The notes: generated from the letters alone by a model not told the origin. DNA of 64,000 nt from Paenibacillus sp. JNUCC32 (GCF_014863545.1 NZ_CP062260.1:124001-188000); one strand, 5' to 3'; positions 34,628 to 43,028 are shown, counted from the stretch's first letter. Numbers and translations are program-made.

Positions 34628-35230
34628 ATGCTGTCATTTCGAAAACATGTCATTATCGTGATCGGAAGCTTTCTGATCGCGATGGGGACCAATTTTTTTC
34701 TTGTCCCGCATAAAGTTCTGGATGGCGGAGTTATCGGGATTGCTCTGATCGCCAACTACGTGTTTGACCTACATATCGGATTCGTAATCATTTTGTGCAG
34801 CATCCCCATGTTTATCGCCGCCTGGATGTTAAATCGCGAAATCTTTTACAATAGTCTGTCAGGCATGCTGATATCTTCGTTTGTCATCGATTTGCTCTCC
34901 CCGTTGCAAACGGATTTTTTGCGTTTTTTTGCTCCCCATGTGATTATCAGCGCGCCCATAGGCGGTGCGTTGATCGGAGCCGGGCTAGGATTGATGCTGA
35001 GGAATGATGCAAGCACGGGCGGAACGGATCTGTTGGCTCATTTTCTGGCAAGGTATTTGCCATTGAATGTAGGCGTCATTATTTTGCTGATGGATGCCGT
35101 CATCATCGGATTCGGAGGCGTTCTGCTCTCGGGAAGCACCTTTGTGTACTCCATTCTGACGATTGTTGCAGGCGGTTTTACAACGGGCATGATTACACAG
35201 AAACGATGGTTCGGAAAGAGAAGGATCTAA
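34628..35230 (+). CDS. YitT family membrane protein
   Basis: 200 residues with five or six transmembrane helices and the YitT/DUF161 pattern: GSFLIAMGTNFFLVPHKVLDGGVIGIA at the N-terminus and GLMLRNDASTGGTDLLA near 128. The C-terminal cytosolic domain often attached to YitT proteins (DUF2179) is absent. ATG 34628 lies nine bases after GGAG; an upstream ATG at 34613 contains that site. Function of the family is unknown. Confidence 0.87.
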   Translation: MLSFRKHVIIVIGSFLIAMGTNFFLVPHKVLDGGVIGIALIANYVFDLHIGFVIILCSIPMFIAAWMLNREIFYNSLSGMLISSFVIDLLSPLQTDFLRFFAPHVIISAPIGGALIGAGLGLMLRNDASTGGTDLLAHFLARYLPLNVGVIILLMDAVIIGFGGVLLSGSTFVYSILTIVAGGFTTGMITQKRWFGKRRI

Positions 35231-35277
35231 TAACAGACAAGCCTATCAAGATCGACTTGATAGGCTTGTCTGTTATT
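35229..35277. terminator. 22-bp perfect hairpin terminator overlapping yitT stop
   Basis: The stem 35229-35250 pairs without mismatch with 35256-35277 around a five-base loop. The left arm begins inside the TAA of the YitT gene. It can serve both this gene and the convergent eda gene. Confidence 0.85.
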
Positions 35278-35337
35278 TATGAAGATGAAACATGCAGCGA
35301 ACGCCATCTATGAACTACTACGGCATGTGCTTAAAGA

Positions 35338-36009
35338 TTATTTATGGGAGGTTTGAGCTTCCTTAAAGGCGTGGATATAAGCACGGGCCTTCTCCGTAAT
35401 CAAATTGAAGTCTCCGCTCTTAAGCGCGTCTTTGGTCAGATCGGACCCGATTCCGACCGCGAATGCCCCGGCCTTGATCCATTCATGCAGATTGTCCAGA
35501 TTCACGCCTCCGGTCGGCATGATATTGGCCTGCGGCAGCGGGCCCTTCAGAGACGGTATGACGGACGGAGAGTACAGATTACCCGGGAAGAGCTTAACGA
35601 CATCGACGCCAAGCTCAAGCGAGGCCACGATATCATGGACGGTAACGGCACCCGGCATGACCGGAATGCGATATCGGTTGCAGAGCATAATCGTATCGCG
35701 GTCGAACCCTGGGGAGACCACGAACTCGGCACCGGCCAGGATCGTGATTCTGGCCGTTTCTGCATCCAGAACCGTACCGGCTCCGATGATGGCATAGTTG
35801 TCCGCTTGCGGGTCTTTGGAAGAGTACATTTTGGATAACGTCGTAATGGCTTCCGTAGCGAACGGTACGGTCATGGTCACCTCGATGACCTTGATCCCGC
35901 CTTCAATCGCGCGTTTGGCAATCTCTACAACCTCATCGGGAGAATCGCCGCGCAGGACCGCGACAACGCCAGCCTGATGGATCTGTTCGATCAGTTTCAA
36001 TTTTTTCAT
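35338..36009 (-). CDS. eda: 2-dehydro-3-deoxy-phosphogluconate aldolase
   Basis: 223 residues, KDPG/KHG aldolase. The Schiff-base lysine is K139 in VVKLFPGN and the catalytic E43 is in VIEVTM; AGVVAVLRG and MPTGGVN are also conserved. It splits KDPG to pyruvate and glyceraldehyde-3-phosphate. ATG 36009 follows AAGGAGTG; an in-frame GTG three codons earlier is less well placed. It lies 65 bases after kdgK in the same unit, completing a KDG degradation pair. Confidence 0.93.
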   Translation of the reverse strand: MKKLKLIEQIHQAGVVAVLRGDSPDEVVEIAKRAIEGGIKVIEVTMTVPFATEAITTLSKMYSSKDPQADNYAIIGAGTVLDAETARITILAGAEFVVSPGFDRDTIMLCNRYRIPVMPGAVTVHDIVASLELGVDVVKLFPGNLYSPSVIPSLKGPLPQANIMPTGGVNLDNLHEWIKAGAFAVGIGSDLTKDALKSGDFNLITEKARAYIHAFKEAQTSHK

Positions 36010-36074
36010 GTTATACACTCCTTCTTAATCTATGCATTCTATTAGATGATGGCTTGATATCCAATCATAGCGGG

Positions 36075-37037
36075 TCAACGTTCGATATGGGCGGCATTTC
36101 CTCGCCGCTGTTGAACTTCCTCCCAGGTCGGAAGCGCTTCCCAGTCACCTGGGGCTTGGATGACCAGGGATCCGGTTAATCCGCCTAGGGACAAGGCCTC
36201 TTCCGGTGTCCAGCCTTTGGCAATGCCTGCCAGGAAGCCTGCGCAGAAGCCGTCTCCCGCGCCAACGGTATCCACTACGTTATCCACACGCTCAAAAGGA
36301 AGGGAGTAGGTCCCGGTTTCCCGAACAATAACGTTGTTTCCGTCGAAACTCTTGATTACGGACATGCCGGGGAGCTGACGCAGACGGTCCAGGATCACCT
36401 GCTCGTCCTCCGTTTCGAACAACAGCTTGCATTCATCATAGCCAGGGAGGAAATAATCACAGCTTTCGGCAAGCTCCAGCAATACGGGGCGAGCCTCCTC
36501 AATGTTCCACAGCTTCAGCCTGAGGTTCGGATCAAAGCTGATCTGGACGCCATGCGTTTTGCATACGGAAATGACATGCCGTATCGTCTCCAGGCAGTTG
36601 CTGCTTAAGGCGGCTGTGATGCCCGTGAAATGAAGGATGCGGGCCTTGGCTATGTATTCGGAGTCTACATGGTCCGGCGTCATTTGGCTGGCGGCAGAGC
36701 CTTTGCGGTAGTAATAGACGGAGGATTGACCGCGAACGTTCTGTCTCAGCATAAGACCGGTCGGTGCAGCATCCGTTTGTCTGGCGCTGGAAACATCGAC
36801 CCCTTCACCTCGAAGCGTTTTCAAAATGCCGGTTCCGATCGGATCGTTGCCGAGCTGGCCGAACCATCCGCTGCTGCAGCCAAGCCTGGAAAGCCCGATG
36901 GCGAGGTTGCTTTCGGCGCCGCCGAAGGACTGGGCCATGGTTCCTCCCTGGCCAATGCCCCGTGTGCCTTCGGGATATAATAATCCCATCGATTCGCCGA
37001 ACGTGATGACATCGATAGGACGCATACCATTATTCAT
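36075..37037 (-). CDS. kdgK: 2-dehydro-3-deoxygluconokinase
   Basis: 320 residues, PfkB-type sugar kinase: TFGESMGLLYPEG at the start, GGAESNLAIGLSRLG near 39, YYYRKGSAAS near 108, and the anion-hole/catalytic motif DTVGAGDGFCAGFLAG near 255. These suit KDG kinase, which makes KDPG for the downstream aldolase. Ribosome site AGGGGGTAA precedes ATG 37037. Its own promoter is at 37074-37102. Upstream KDG-producing genes (pectin or hexuronate) are not in the window. Confidence 0.92.
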   Translation of the reverse strand: MNNGMRPIDVITFGESMGLLYPEGTRGIGQGGTMAQSFGGAESNLAIGLSRLGCSSGWFGQLGNDPIGTGILKTLRGEGVDVSSARQTDAAPTGLMLRQNVRGQSSVYYYRKGSAASQMTPDHVDSEYIAKARILHFTGITAALSSNCLETIRHVISVCKTHGVQISFDPNLRLKLWNIEEARPVLLELAESCDYFLPGYDECKLLFETEDEQVILDRLRQLPGMSVIKSFDGNNVIVRETGTYSLPFERVDNVVDTVGAGDGFCAGFLAGIAKGWTPEEALSLGGLTGSLVIQAPGDWEALPTWEEVQQRRGNAAHIER

Positions 37038-37073
37038 AGAATTACCCCCTTATATTCAGTCTCCGTTATTAAC

Positions 37074-37102
37074 ACTTTACCCTGATGGTGATGATAACTC
37101 AA
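37074..37102 (-). promoter_or_regulatory. Promoter of kdgK-eda
   Basis: Minus strand TTGAGT (37097-37102), 17-base spacer, TAAAGT (37074-37079), giving a start near 37067. Confidence 0.55.
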
Positions 37103-37125
37103 TAAAAAATAACACAATGTAAATA

Positions 37126-37152
37126 ACCTCCTATCCGGGAAAGATAGGAGGT
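37126..37152 (-). terminator. Terminator of DUF1657 gene
   Basis: ACCTCCTATC and GATAGGAGGT form a perfect 10-bp stem with a seven-base loop. On the minus strand it is followed by TATTTAC. Confidence 0.75.
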
Positions 37153-37194
37153 ATGCATGGGCTTTCAGCATAGGAGAAAGCAAAAAAACAATGC

Positions 37195-37401
37195 TTAGAA
37201 ACCTTTATACTGAGGCTCTTCCTGTTCAAGCTGCTGAACCCGCTGGGCTACTTGGTCTACGACTTGCTGCGTTTGTTGTGCCGCGGTAGTGAACAGATCC
37301 TTGGCATTTTGATCTTGCGTAGACAGCGCAAATTGCTCAAGGCTGGCCTGAGCGCTTTTTAAGGATGAGAGGCATGTTTTCACATCGGAAGCTACGGTCA
37401 T
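37195..37401 (-). CDS. DUF1657 small protein
   Basis: 68 residues, all-helical, Gln-rich: VKTCLSSLKSAQASLEQFALSTQDQNAKDLF, then QQTQQVVDQVAQRVQQLE. This matches DUF1657, found in spoVA-linked and other sporulation contexts. AAAGGAGTG precedes the ATG. It is divergent from a larger protein whose C-terminus is recognisably the same domain. Function unknown; a spore inner-membrane partner is likely. Confidence 0.88.
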   Translation of the reverse strand: MTVASDVKTCLSSLKSAQASLEQFALSTQDQNAKDLFTTAAQQTQQVVDQVAQRVQQLEQEEPQYKGF

Positions 37402-37562
37402 TGGTTTTTATCACTCCTTTCATGCGTAATAATGTACGCATTTTGGAGAAGAACATGCATGAAGCATGGCAAGGAAAATAATGGTGTGATTTCAATTAGG
37501 ATATTTGACAATAATCTATATAGTGATTGCTATGTCATTACATCGAAAGGAAGGTCGTTGTT

Positions 37563-38423
37563 GTGCCTCAATGGTTGGAAATCGTACTTAGAACCGTATG
37601 TGCCGTGGTCGTGCTGTTCCTGATGACGAAACTGCTTGGCAAGCGCCAGGTGACGCAGCTATCTTTTTTTGAATATTTAACAGGGATCACGATCGGTAGC
37701 ATAGCTGCCTATATATCCTTGGATCTGGAAGCAAACTGGTATTTAGGGCTCGTGGCTCTGGGCGTCTGGGTTGCCTGCTCGCTTCTCATCGAATTTCTGC
37801 AAATCAAGAGCAAAAAGGCAAGGGATTTTATCGATTTTAAATCAACCGTGCTCATTCAAGGCGGCAAGATATTAGAAGATAATTTAAAGAAGGAAAGGCT
37901 GTCGACAGACGAGCTGATGCAGCAGCTCCGCAAAAAAGACGTGTTTCAGGTCGCCGACGTGGAATTTGCCATCATGGAATCCAGCGGTGAGATCAATGTC
38001 CTGCAGAAGCGTGAAAGTTTGCCTTTGACTCCCAAGGATCTAGGTATACAGGTAGCGCCGGAAAAACCTGGGCAGGTTGTGATCATGGATGGCGAGGTCA
38101 TGGATGAACCGCTGCGCGTCTCGGGCTTCAATCATGGATGGCTGGTGGAAGAGCTGGACAAGCAGGGCGCCAGAATCAAGGACGTATTCCTTGCTCAAGT
38201 CGATACCTATGGACAATTAACCGTCGATTTGTATAACGATCAGATCCAGGTGCCCCAAAACGAGGGACGGAAGCTCTTGTATGCAAATTTAAAGAAATGC
38301 CAGGCGGATTTGGAATTGTTCAGTCTCAGCACGAAAAGTAAGAAAGCTAAGAAAATGTATGAGGAGAGCTCCAAACGGATGGAGAAAATTTTAGCCGATG
38401 TACAGGCGATTCTGAAGACGTAA
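37563..38423 (+). CDS. 2Duf-like membrane protein (DUF421/YetF + DUF1657)
   Basis: 286 residues. Three transmembrane helices (about 7-75) begin the DUF421/YetF region (FFEYLTGITIGSIAAYISLD, then the cytosolic DFKSTVLIQGGKILEDNL and GLLVEELDKQG-like repeats). The last 50 residues (YANLKKCQADLELFSLSTKSKKAKKMY) are a DUF1657 domain, similar to the divergent small protein. This two-domain layout is that of 2Duf, a spore inner-membrane protein of spoVA2mob operons linked to spore wet-heat resistance. No spoVA genes lie here. GTG 37563 lies eight bases after GAAAGGAAGG. Confidence 0.85.
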   Translation: MPQWLEIVLRTVCAVVVLFLMTKLLGKRQVTQLSFFEYLTGITIGSIAAYISLDLEANWYLGLVALGVWVACSLLIEFLQIKSKKARDFIDFKSTVLIQGGKILEDNLKKERLSTDELMQQLRKKDVFQVADVEFAIMESSGEINVLQKRESLPLTPKDLGIQVAPEKPGQVVIMDGEVMDEPLRVSGFNHGWLVEELDKQGARIKDVFLAQVDTYGQLTVDLYNDQIQVPQNEGRKLLYANLKKCQADLELFSLSTKSKKAKKMYEESSKRMEKILADVQAILKT

Positions 38424-38484
38424 TGGATGTCGCCGAGTCATAAATCCGCAAAAATCGGAATAGGATATTTTTGTGTATCACAAA

Positions 38485-38508
38485 AGGAGCCGGTTGCCGC
38501 CGACTCCT
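38485..38508 (-). terminator. Terminator of the holin-like peptide transcript
   Basis: Minus strand AGGAGTCGG and CCGGCTCCT pair with one mismatch, then TTTTGTG. It lies about 85 bases past the peptide stop. Confidence 0.55.
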
Positions 38509-38590
38509 CGTACAGCAGATCTTCGCCCGCAAGGTGGATATTTGCTTGCAACCAGACGTAAGAAATAGATTCATCTGTTCCAGGACGGGT

Positions 38591-38674
38591 CTATTTCTTA
38601 TTATGGAAGGCAAGGATCGAAACGACCAGAGTGGCGAACGAAATCATTAAAGCCAAAGCTTCATTCACGCCCAT
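38591..38674 (-). CDS. Putative holin-like toxin peptide (27 residues)
   Basis: The frame reads MGVNEALALMISFATLVVSILAF and ends HNKKK-like (HNKK plus stop): one hydrophobic helix with a short basic tail. This is the pattern of the putative holin-like toxin family (short xxxEALxLMIxFxTLxxxIL peptides) that includes type I toxin candidates. An excellent ribosome site (AGGAGGTGATC) precedes ATG 38674. No partner antitoxin is proven; see the divergent transcript candidate at 38735. It would insert in the membrane if made. Confidence 0.75.
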   Translation of the reverse strand: MGVNEALALMISFATLVVSILAFHNKK

Positions 38675-38698
38675 GCCGATCACCTCCTGCTGCCACCC

Positions 38699-38728
38699 TT
38701 GCTTAGCTGGTCTACTGTACTATATAAT
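38699..38728 (+). promoter_or_regulatory. Promoter reading away from the holin-like gene
   Basis: TTGCTT at 38699-38704, 18-base spacer, perfect TATAAT at 38723-38728 on the plus strand. No protein gene follows on this strand before the terminator at 38877. Confidence 0.45.
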
Positions 38729-38762
38729 ATGCCAATTGCTTACAATAAAAGAACCTTTTTGT

Positions 38763-38777
38763 AGGAAGCGCTTACAT
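38763..38777. promoter_or_regulatory. cre site (CcpA box)
   Basis: Read on the minus strand, ATGTAAGCGCTTCCT fits every position of the recalled consensus WTGNAANCGNWNNCW. It lies about 35-50 bases downstream of the plus-strand -10 and about 90 bases upstream of the toxin-like start codon, so carbon control of one or both transcripts is possible. Confidence 0.6.
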
Positions 38778-38876
38778 AAAATGTTGGTTTTTTGACGAGA
38801 TCAGAAAGTATAAACAAAAGAGGTTTATCATACTCACCGAGAAAATTTCTTCTTACTCATGTTTATCTATAAGATC

Positions 38877-38903
38877 AGAGCGGTTGACGGCCGCTCTTTT
38901 TTT
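38877..38903 (+). terminator. Terminator of the possible small RNA
   Basis: AGAGCGG (38877-38883) pairs with CCGCTCT (38891-38897), then a seven-T run on the plus strand. It faces the wrong way to serve the germination operon. Confidence 0.8.
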
Positions 38904-38963
38904 ATGTTGAGTTTCGAAATATGAAAAGGGTGGGAGGGCGATTCATTACAAATTTCAAGACTC

Positions 38964-40094
38964 TCAAGCGGTTTTTTGGTCAGGCTTTGGTCTTGATTTT
39001 GGTTTACGCTTGCGTTTACGGAACAGGGAGGCAATCCAATAGAAAATAGGGATGAACTCCATGAGAATGAAGAATACCGCCATCCCGAAGGAATTGAAGT
39101 CTTGCTGAAAAAGGATCGGATTTTGCGAATACTGGTACGCAATTACGATAGCGGTTCCCCCAATGATCGCGATCAGGGGACCATCCATTTGCTTCAGGTT
39201 AAGGAGTTTCGCCATACACCTTACGCTTACGTGGATAAGAAAGGCACTGTGGAAGAACATCGAGCTGCTCCATAACCCAATGATCAGCGGATCGGAATTG
39301 CCGAGAAACCCGCTGGCTGCACGCATCAATTCGACGAGCGGATACTGCATCTCGCGCCCTAGATAGGGGCCGAAATTCAGCAATGCCGATGCCCATTGGA
39401 GCATTACGCCTATCGTGACCAACAGTCCTGCCGCAGCAAGGTTACGAAAGGATTTCTTGTTGAATTGGATATAGGGAGCGAGAAAGAGGAACACGATCCA
39501 TTCAGCGAAGAATGAAAGGCAGAACAAACTGTCCTTGATCGCCGACTCATAATTGTGATGCCTGACCATCGCGATCATCATATCCCAATGCGCTTCCTTG
39601 AAGAAAAACATATTCATGGCCACAATGGCAACAACAATGACAAGAAACAGCCCGTCGGAAATATAAATCATCGTCTCCATTCCCCACCTGGCCGTAACCA
39701 TAACGACCAGGCCCACAATCAGGAGGATGAACCACTGGGGAGATTCCCGCATGTAATTGGTATCGAAGAATAACGTGAAGCCTTCGATATCCATCCCTAT
39801 GTAATTGATAGACCAGAAGAATACCAAAGCGACGATCGGGAAGTGAATCCATTTGCTGACCAGGGCACTGCCAAAATTGATCCAGGGTTTCCGAGGATCC
39901 CACAGCCCGAGTTTCATCATAAACCACAAGAAGACCAAACTCATCGCATAACCACCCAAAATCGCAGCCCATCCCAAATATGCCGAGTTCCACAAGAGAG
40001 GAGTGACTAGAAATCCCGTAGGTATGGCGTTTAGATAGACAAATCCGAAACGAAACAGCTGCCAGGGAGTATTTCGCATGTTGGGTTCGTACAT
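38964..40094 (-). CDS. GerB-type germination receptor permease subunit
   Basis: 376 residues, about ten transmembrane helices, of the spore germination GerAB/ArcD/ProY transporter family. It is the B subunit of a nutrient germinant receptor in the spore inner membrane, thought to bind the germinant. Last gene of the operon, after the A, C and D genes. The C-terminus is very basic (RKRKRKPKSRPKPDQK). The start may be ATG 40094 (AAAGG abuts it) or ATG 40079, which has the better spacing. Confidence 0.88.
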   Translation of the reverse strand: MYEPNMRNTPWQLFRFGFVYLNAIPTGFLVTPLLWNSAYLGWAAILGGYAMSLVFLWFMMKLGLWDPRKPWINFGSALVSKWIHFPIVALVFFWSINYIGMDIEGFTLFFDTNYMRESPQWFILLIVGLVVMVTARWGMETMIYISDGLFLVIVVAIVAMNMFFFKEAHWDMMIAMVRHHNYESAIKDSLFCLSFFAEWIVFLFLAPYIQFNKKSFRNLAAAGLLVTIGVMLQWASALLNFGPYLGREMQYPLVELMRAASGFLGNSDPLIIGLWSSSMFFHSAFLIHVSVRCMAKLLNLKQMDGPLIAIIGGTAIVIAYQYSQNPILFQQDFNSFGMAVFFILMEFIPIFYWIASLFRKRKRKPKSRPKPDQKTA

Positions 40095-40113
40095 CCTTTC
40101 CGTTTTTAAGTTC

Positions 40114-40317
40114 TTATAACTTATCCAGCCAACCGAACAGCAGCATAATCAGATGGTTGGGGGTCAGCCACTCGCGAGAGAACAAGGCGAATACATTCCA
40201 AACGGTAAATGCAAGGATCAGGATGAGCATCGTCCACTTTTCGCGGGATCCCTTTGCCTTTTTCTTCGCGACATACCATTCCGCCAAGGCGTATACGAGA
40301 AACAGAAGAGCGAGCAT
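40114..40317 (-). CDS. Small two-helix GerD-type receptor subunit candidate
   Basis: 67 residues with two hydrophobic helices (about 1-17 and 28-47) joined by a basic loop (VAKKKAKGSREKW). It lies between the C and B genes of the germination operon, 12 bases after gerC. Small two-helix D subunits with this layout are known in many germinant receptor operons and modulate receptor function. I assign it by size, topology and place rather than by a conserved motif. AGGAGGCAG precedes the ATG. Confidence 0.65.
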   Translation of the reverse strand: MLALLFLVYALAEWYVAKKKAKGSREKWTMLILILAFTVWNVFALFSREWLTPNHLIMLLFGWLDKL

Positions 40318-40329
40318 CGGTCTGCCTCC

Positions 40330-41493
40330 TTATTTCAGTTTCGATTTGAGTATGGCTCCGAAGTTCCGTACCTTGATGTCGGCATCCACCTGGATCTCAA
40401 CTTCGTTTTTATAATAGTCGGGCCAGTTGGAGCGAACCTGCTGCCAATGATCCGGATAGTTCCAGTCCACCAGCATTCCCAACTGCAGAATGTCTGCGCC
40501 TACTCGTTGCGAAGTATGAAGGGCCTTTCTTAGATAACTTGCTATTTGATCATTGAGCTCATGTTCTATGATCTCTTTCGCCTGGAGGGTATCCAACTGC
40601 TTTTGATTTTTTTTGTATACGACATCTCCCGTTCCTTTTAACTTTATTGTGAACACTGGATGGCCAGAAACCATGCGCACGGATTTGCTAGAACTGGTTG
40701 AAATCAGGAAAACGCTGGCTTTTCCATCATTCCATGAAACGGTATACAGGGGGGCTTTTAATTCATTCACTCCCCAACTGACGGCCAGCGACTCCTTCAT
40801 AGGTAGGGTGGCAACCAGCTTATGCTTGCGGAACAGCGCTGTGCCTTGAATTCCTGCCCATGGCTCCAGCTTCTCCTGATCGGCGACCATAGGCTTCATG
40901 CCTGCCGACAAATAGGTCAGGGCATACCCTTGATTGGCCGATTCGGCATAAAGGCAATCCTTCAGGTTCGTGGTGATCATGTTGTGCTGGTCCGCAAAGC
41001 GGGTGAGCACTTCCGAAGGCATCTGTTCAAAGACCGGCGTCAGCTCGGCGACTTTTTTCGCGTCTCCGGGCGCAACCATGATGTAAATGCTCATATTCGT
41101 GGTCGGTTCCCGCTGGAGCCAATCCATCAGATCCGCTAATCCGGCTTCTGCGTAGCTCTTGCCAACGACAACAACCTTGGTGTGGCTGAAGTCGAAACGC
41201 CGTGAAAGATCCCGTTGGATCAGGTGGAGGGCATCCTGCACGGTGGTGGATGATTTGGTCACCATGGCATACGGATCTCCGCCGCCCTTGCCGCCTGCTT
41301 GACGTCCGGATGTAAGCCGGTTCGGCAAGGGAGCGCTGATCGTCACCTCCACGCTTTCGTCTTGCGGGCCCTTATTCACGTACATGGCAAAAACGAAGGT
41401 TTGCTCATTGATCTCAACCTTGGTCATATTGAAGCCGCAGCCTGTCAACAACGATAATGGCAGCAGAATTTTCAACCATTTGATTAGTTGCAT
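40330..41493 (-). CDS. GerC-type germination receptor lipoprotein
   Basis: 387 residues of the Ger(x)C family. The signal peptide ends in lipobox LLTGC with Cys19, anchoring it to the outer face of the inner spore membrane. Family features: the FVFAMYVNKG-like N-terminal strand, VVVGKSYAEAGLADLMDWLQRE near 120, and a helical C-terminal region (ADILQLGMLV-W). ATG 41493 overlaps the gerA stop by one base (TAATG), with AAGGAGACG as ribosome site; longer upstream codons lie inside gerA and are not used. Confidence 0.92.
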   Translation of the reverse strand: MQLIKWLKILLPLSLLTGCGFNMTKVEINEQTFVFAMYVNKGPQDESVEVTISAPLPNRLTSGRQAGGKGGGDPYAMVTKSSTTVQDALHLIQRDLSRRFDFSHTKVVVVGKSYAEAGLADLMDWLQREPTTNMSIYIMVAPGDAKKVAELTPVFEQMPSEVLTRFADQHNMITTNLKDCLYAESANQGYALTYLSAGMKPMVADQEKLEPWAGIQGTALFRKHKLVATLPMKESLAVSWGVNELKAPLYTVSWNDGKASVFLISTSSSKSVRMVSGHPVFTIKLKGTGDVVYKKNQKQLDTLQAKEIIEHELNDQIASYLRKALHTSQRVGADILQLGMLVDWNYPDHWQQVRSNWPDYYKNEVEIQVDADIKVRNFGAILKSKLK

Positions 41494-42953
41494 TATCGTT
41501 TTCGTCTCCTTAAATTGTTGGATGATGCATAGGTTTTCGGCCTGTTCTTCATCAGCATGGACGGTGCCCGCACGAAGGTATCCTTCCATTCCGATAAGAC
41601 AAGCGGTGCAACGGGCTGCAGATACGGCGTATTGAATGATTTCAGGGAAGCCATATGGCCATACACCAGGAAGGCGGCCGTAAAGACGCCGATCAGACCG
41701 AGCGTTCCTCCGAGAATGAGGATGGGAAAACGCAACAAGCGGAATGCAAGCCCCAGTTCAAAGTGCGGTATGATGTAAGAAGCGATGCCCGTTATCGACA
41801 CCACGATGACCATGGGGTTTGAGACGATCCCCGCTTCCACCGCGGCTTGTCCGATGACAATGGCGCCGATGATGGATATCGTCTGCCCGACGGGCTTCGG
41901 GATACGCGTTCCGGCTTCCCGCAGCGCTTCGAAGGTCAGCTCCATGATCAGCGCCTCCGCCAAAGCGGAGAACGGTATGTTTTCACGCGATGCGGCTAAG
42001 GTGATCAGCAAATCGGTTGGTATGATGGATGGCTGAAATGTTGTGATAGCGACATACAGGGCAGGCATCAATAATGAAATAATCGCGAACATGAAGCGGA
42101 CGATCCGAATCCAGCTGGAGGAGAAGAAGCTGTGGTAATAATCCTCGGACGACTGCAGCAGGGAAAATAGGGTAACGGGCACGATCAGCGCCGACGGCGT
42201 TCCGTCCTGCATGATGCCGACCCGGCCTTCAAGCAGGGATGCGGCAACGGAATCGGGGCGTTCCGTGTACTGAAACTGAGGAAAGGGGGATTTTATGCCT
42301 TCCTTCATTTGTTCGGACAAGGTGCTGATCCCGAATGTCCCGTCGATGGACATGCTGCTCAGCTGCCGGTCCACTTGAGCGACGATTTCGGGTTTGCACA
42401 AACCGTCAACGTACACCATATAAACGGCGGTTTTAGAATAGTCGCCGATCTGATAGCGTACGGTTTTGAGATCCGTATGCTTGATTTTGTGCCGGAGCAG
42501 CGATAGATTCGTGCCGATGTCTTCGATAAACGCTTCCTGCGGTCCGTTCACGACCAGCTCGTTCTGGGATTCCGAAACCGCCCGCTTCTGATACGAGACG
42601 ATGTCGAATAAATAAGCCTCGGCCAGTTTCTCCACAATCACGACGGCTCTGCCTTCAACGATCATATCGGCAATATACTCGGCCGAGGAAGAGCGCTCGA
42701 ATGGAACCGACAGCATATCTCCGCGATCCATGCGGTCAATGAAATCATGGAAATCATGCTGAACCTTCGCAGCTTCCTTAATCAACGGTTTGACGATGTA
42801 TTCGTGCAGGGTGCTGATATCCACGATAGGTTCGATGTAGATGACGGTGCACGTCGATCCATGGAGACGCAAGGATTGGTAGATGACATCTTCGCAATGT
42901 TCCAGCCGCATTTTAACAGGATCGAGCAGCGCGGGCCGTGCCTTCGATTTCAT
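41493..42953 (-). CDS. GerA-type spore germination protein (A subunit)
   Basis: 486 residues. A soluble N-terminal domain (about 1-240) precedes about five transmembrane helices (about 250-450). Family signatures include EGRVGIMQDGTPSALIVPVTLFSLLQSSEDYY near 225 and ASRENIPFSALAEALIMEL near 315, and GQTISIIGAIVIGQAAVEAGIVSN. The A subunit forms the ion channel of germinant receptors. ATG 42953 follows AAAGGAGGG; the in-frame ATG at 42992 sits at the predicted transcription start and is unlikely. First gene of the operon A-C-D-B. Confidence 0.93.
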   Translation of the reverse strand: MKSKARPALLDPVKMRLEHCEDVIYQSLRLHGSTCTVIYIEPIVDISTLHEYIVKPLIKEAAKVQHDFHDFIDRMDRGDMLSVPFERSSSAEYIADMIVEGRAVVIVEKLAEAYLFDIVSYQKRAVSESQNELVVNGPQEAFIEDIGTNLSLLRHKIKHTDLKTVRYQIGDYSKTAVYMVYVDGLCKPEIVAQVDRQLSSMSIDGTFGISTLSEQMKEGIKSPFPQFQYTERPDSVAASLLEGRVGIMQDGTPSALIVPVTLFSLLQSSEDYYHSFFSSSWIRIVRFMFAIISLLMPALYVAITTFQPSIIPTDLLITLAASRENIPFSALAEALIMELTFEALREAGTRIPKPVGQTISIIGAIVIGQAAVEAGIVSNPMVIVVSITGIASYIIPHFELGLAFRLLRFPILILGGTLGLIGVFTAAFLVYGHMASLKSFNTPYLQPVAPLVLSEWKDTFVRAPSMLMKNRPKTYASSNNLRRRKR

Positions 42954-42998
42954 TGAAACTACCCTCCTTTGCCGGTATATAGTAAGGCTCATCCTCTT

Positions 42999-43028
42999 TA
43001 GAATGCCGTACTTTTAGCAACTTATACC
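42999..43028 (-). promoter_or_regulatory. Sigma-G-like promoter of the germination operon
   Basis: Minus strand GGTATA (43023-43028), 17-base spacer, CATTCTA (42999-43005). This fits the forespore sigma-G pattern (TGMATA-like, 17-18 bases, CATWHTA) and germinant receptor operons are sigma-G controlled in Bacillus. Confidence 0.6.

Larger units (their letters stand above)
38735..38903 (+). ncRNA. Possible small RNA, about 170 nt
   Basis: This is the stretch between the promoter candidate at 38699-38728 and an intrinsic terminator at 38877-38903. It holds no reading frame with a ribosome site. A second promoter-like TATAAA at 38809-38814 could give a shorter RNA of about 80 nt. It is read divergently from the holin-like toxin gene, but I found no extended complementarity between them. 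Confidence 0.35.

Noticed and set aside
37402..37562. Sigma-G promoter between DUF1657 and the 2Duf-like gene
   Set aside because: Partial matches exist on both strands, but spacer lengths or -10 bases do not fit well enough to call one.
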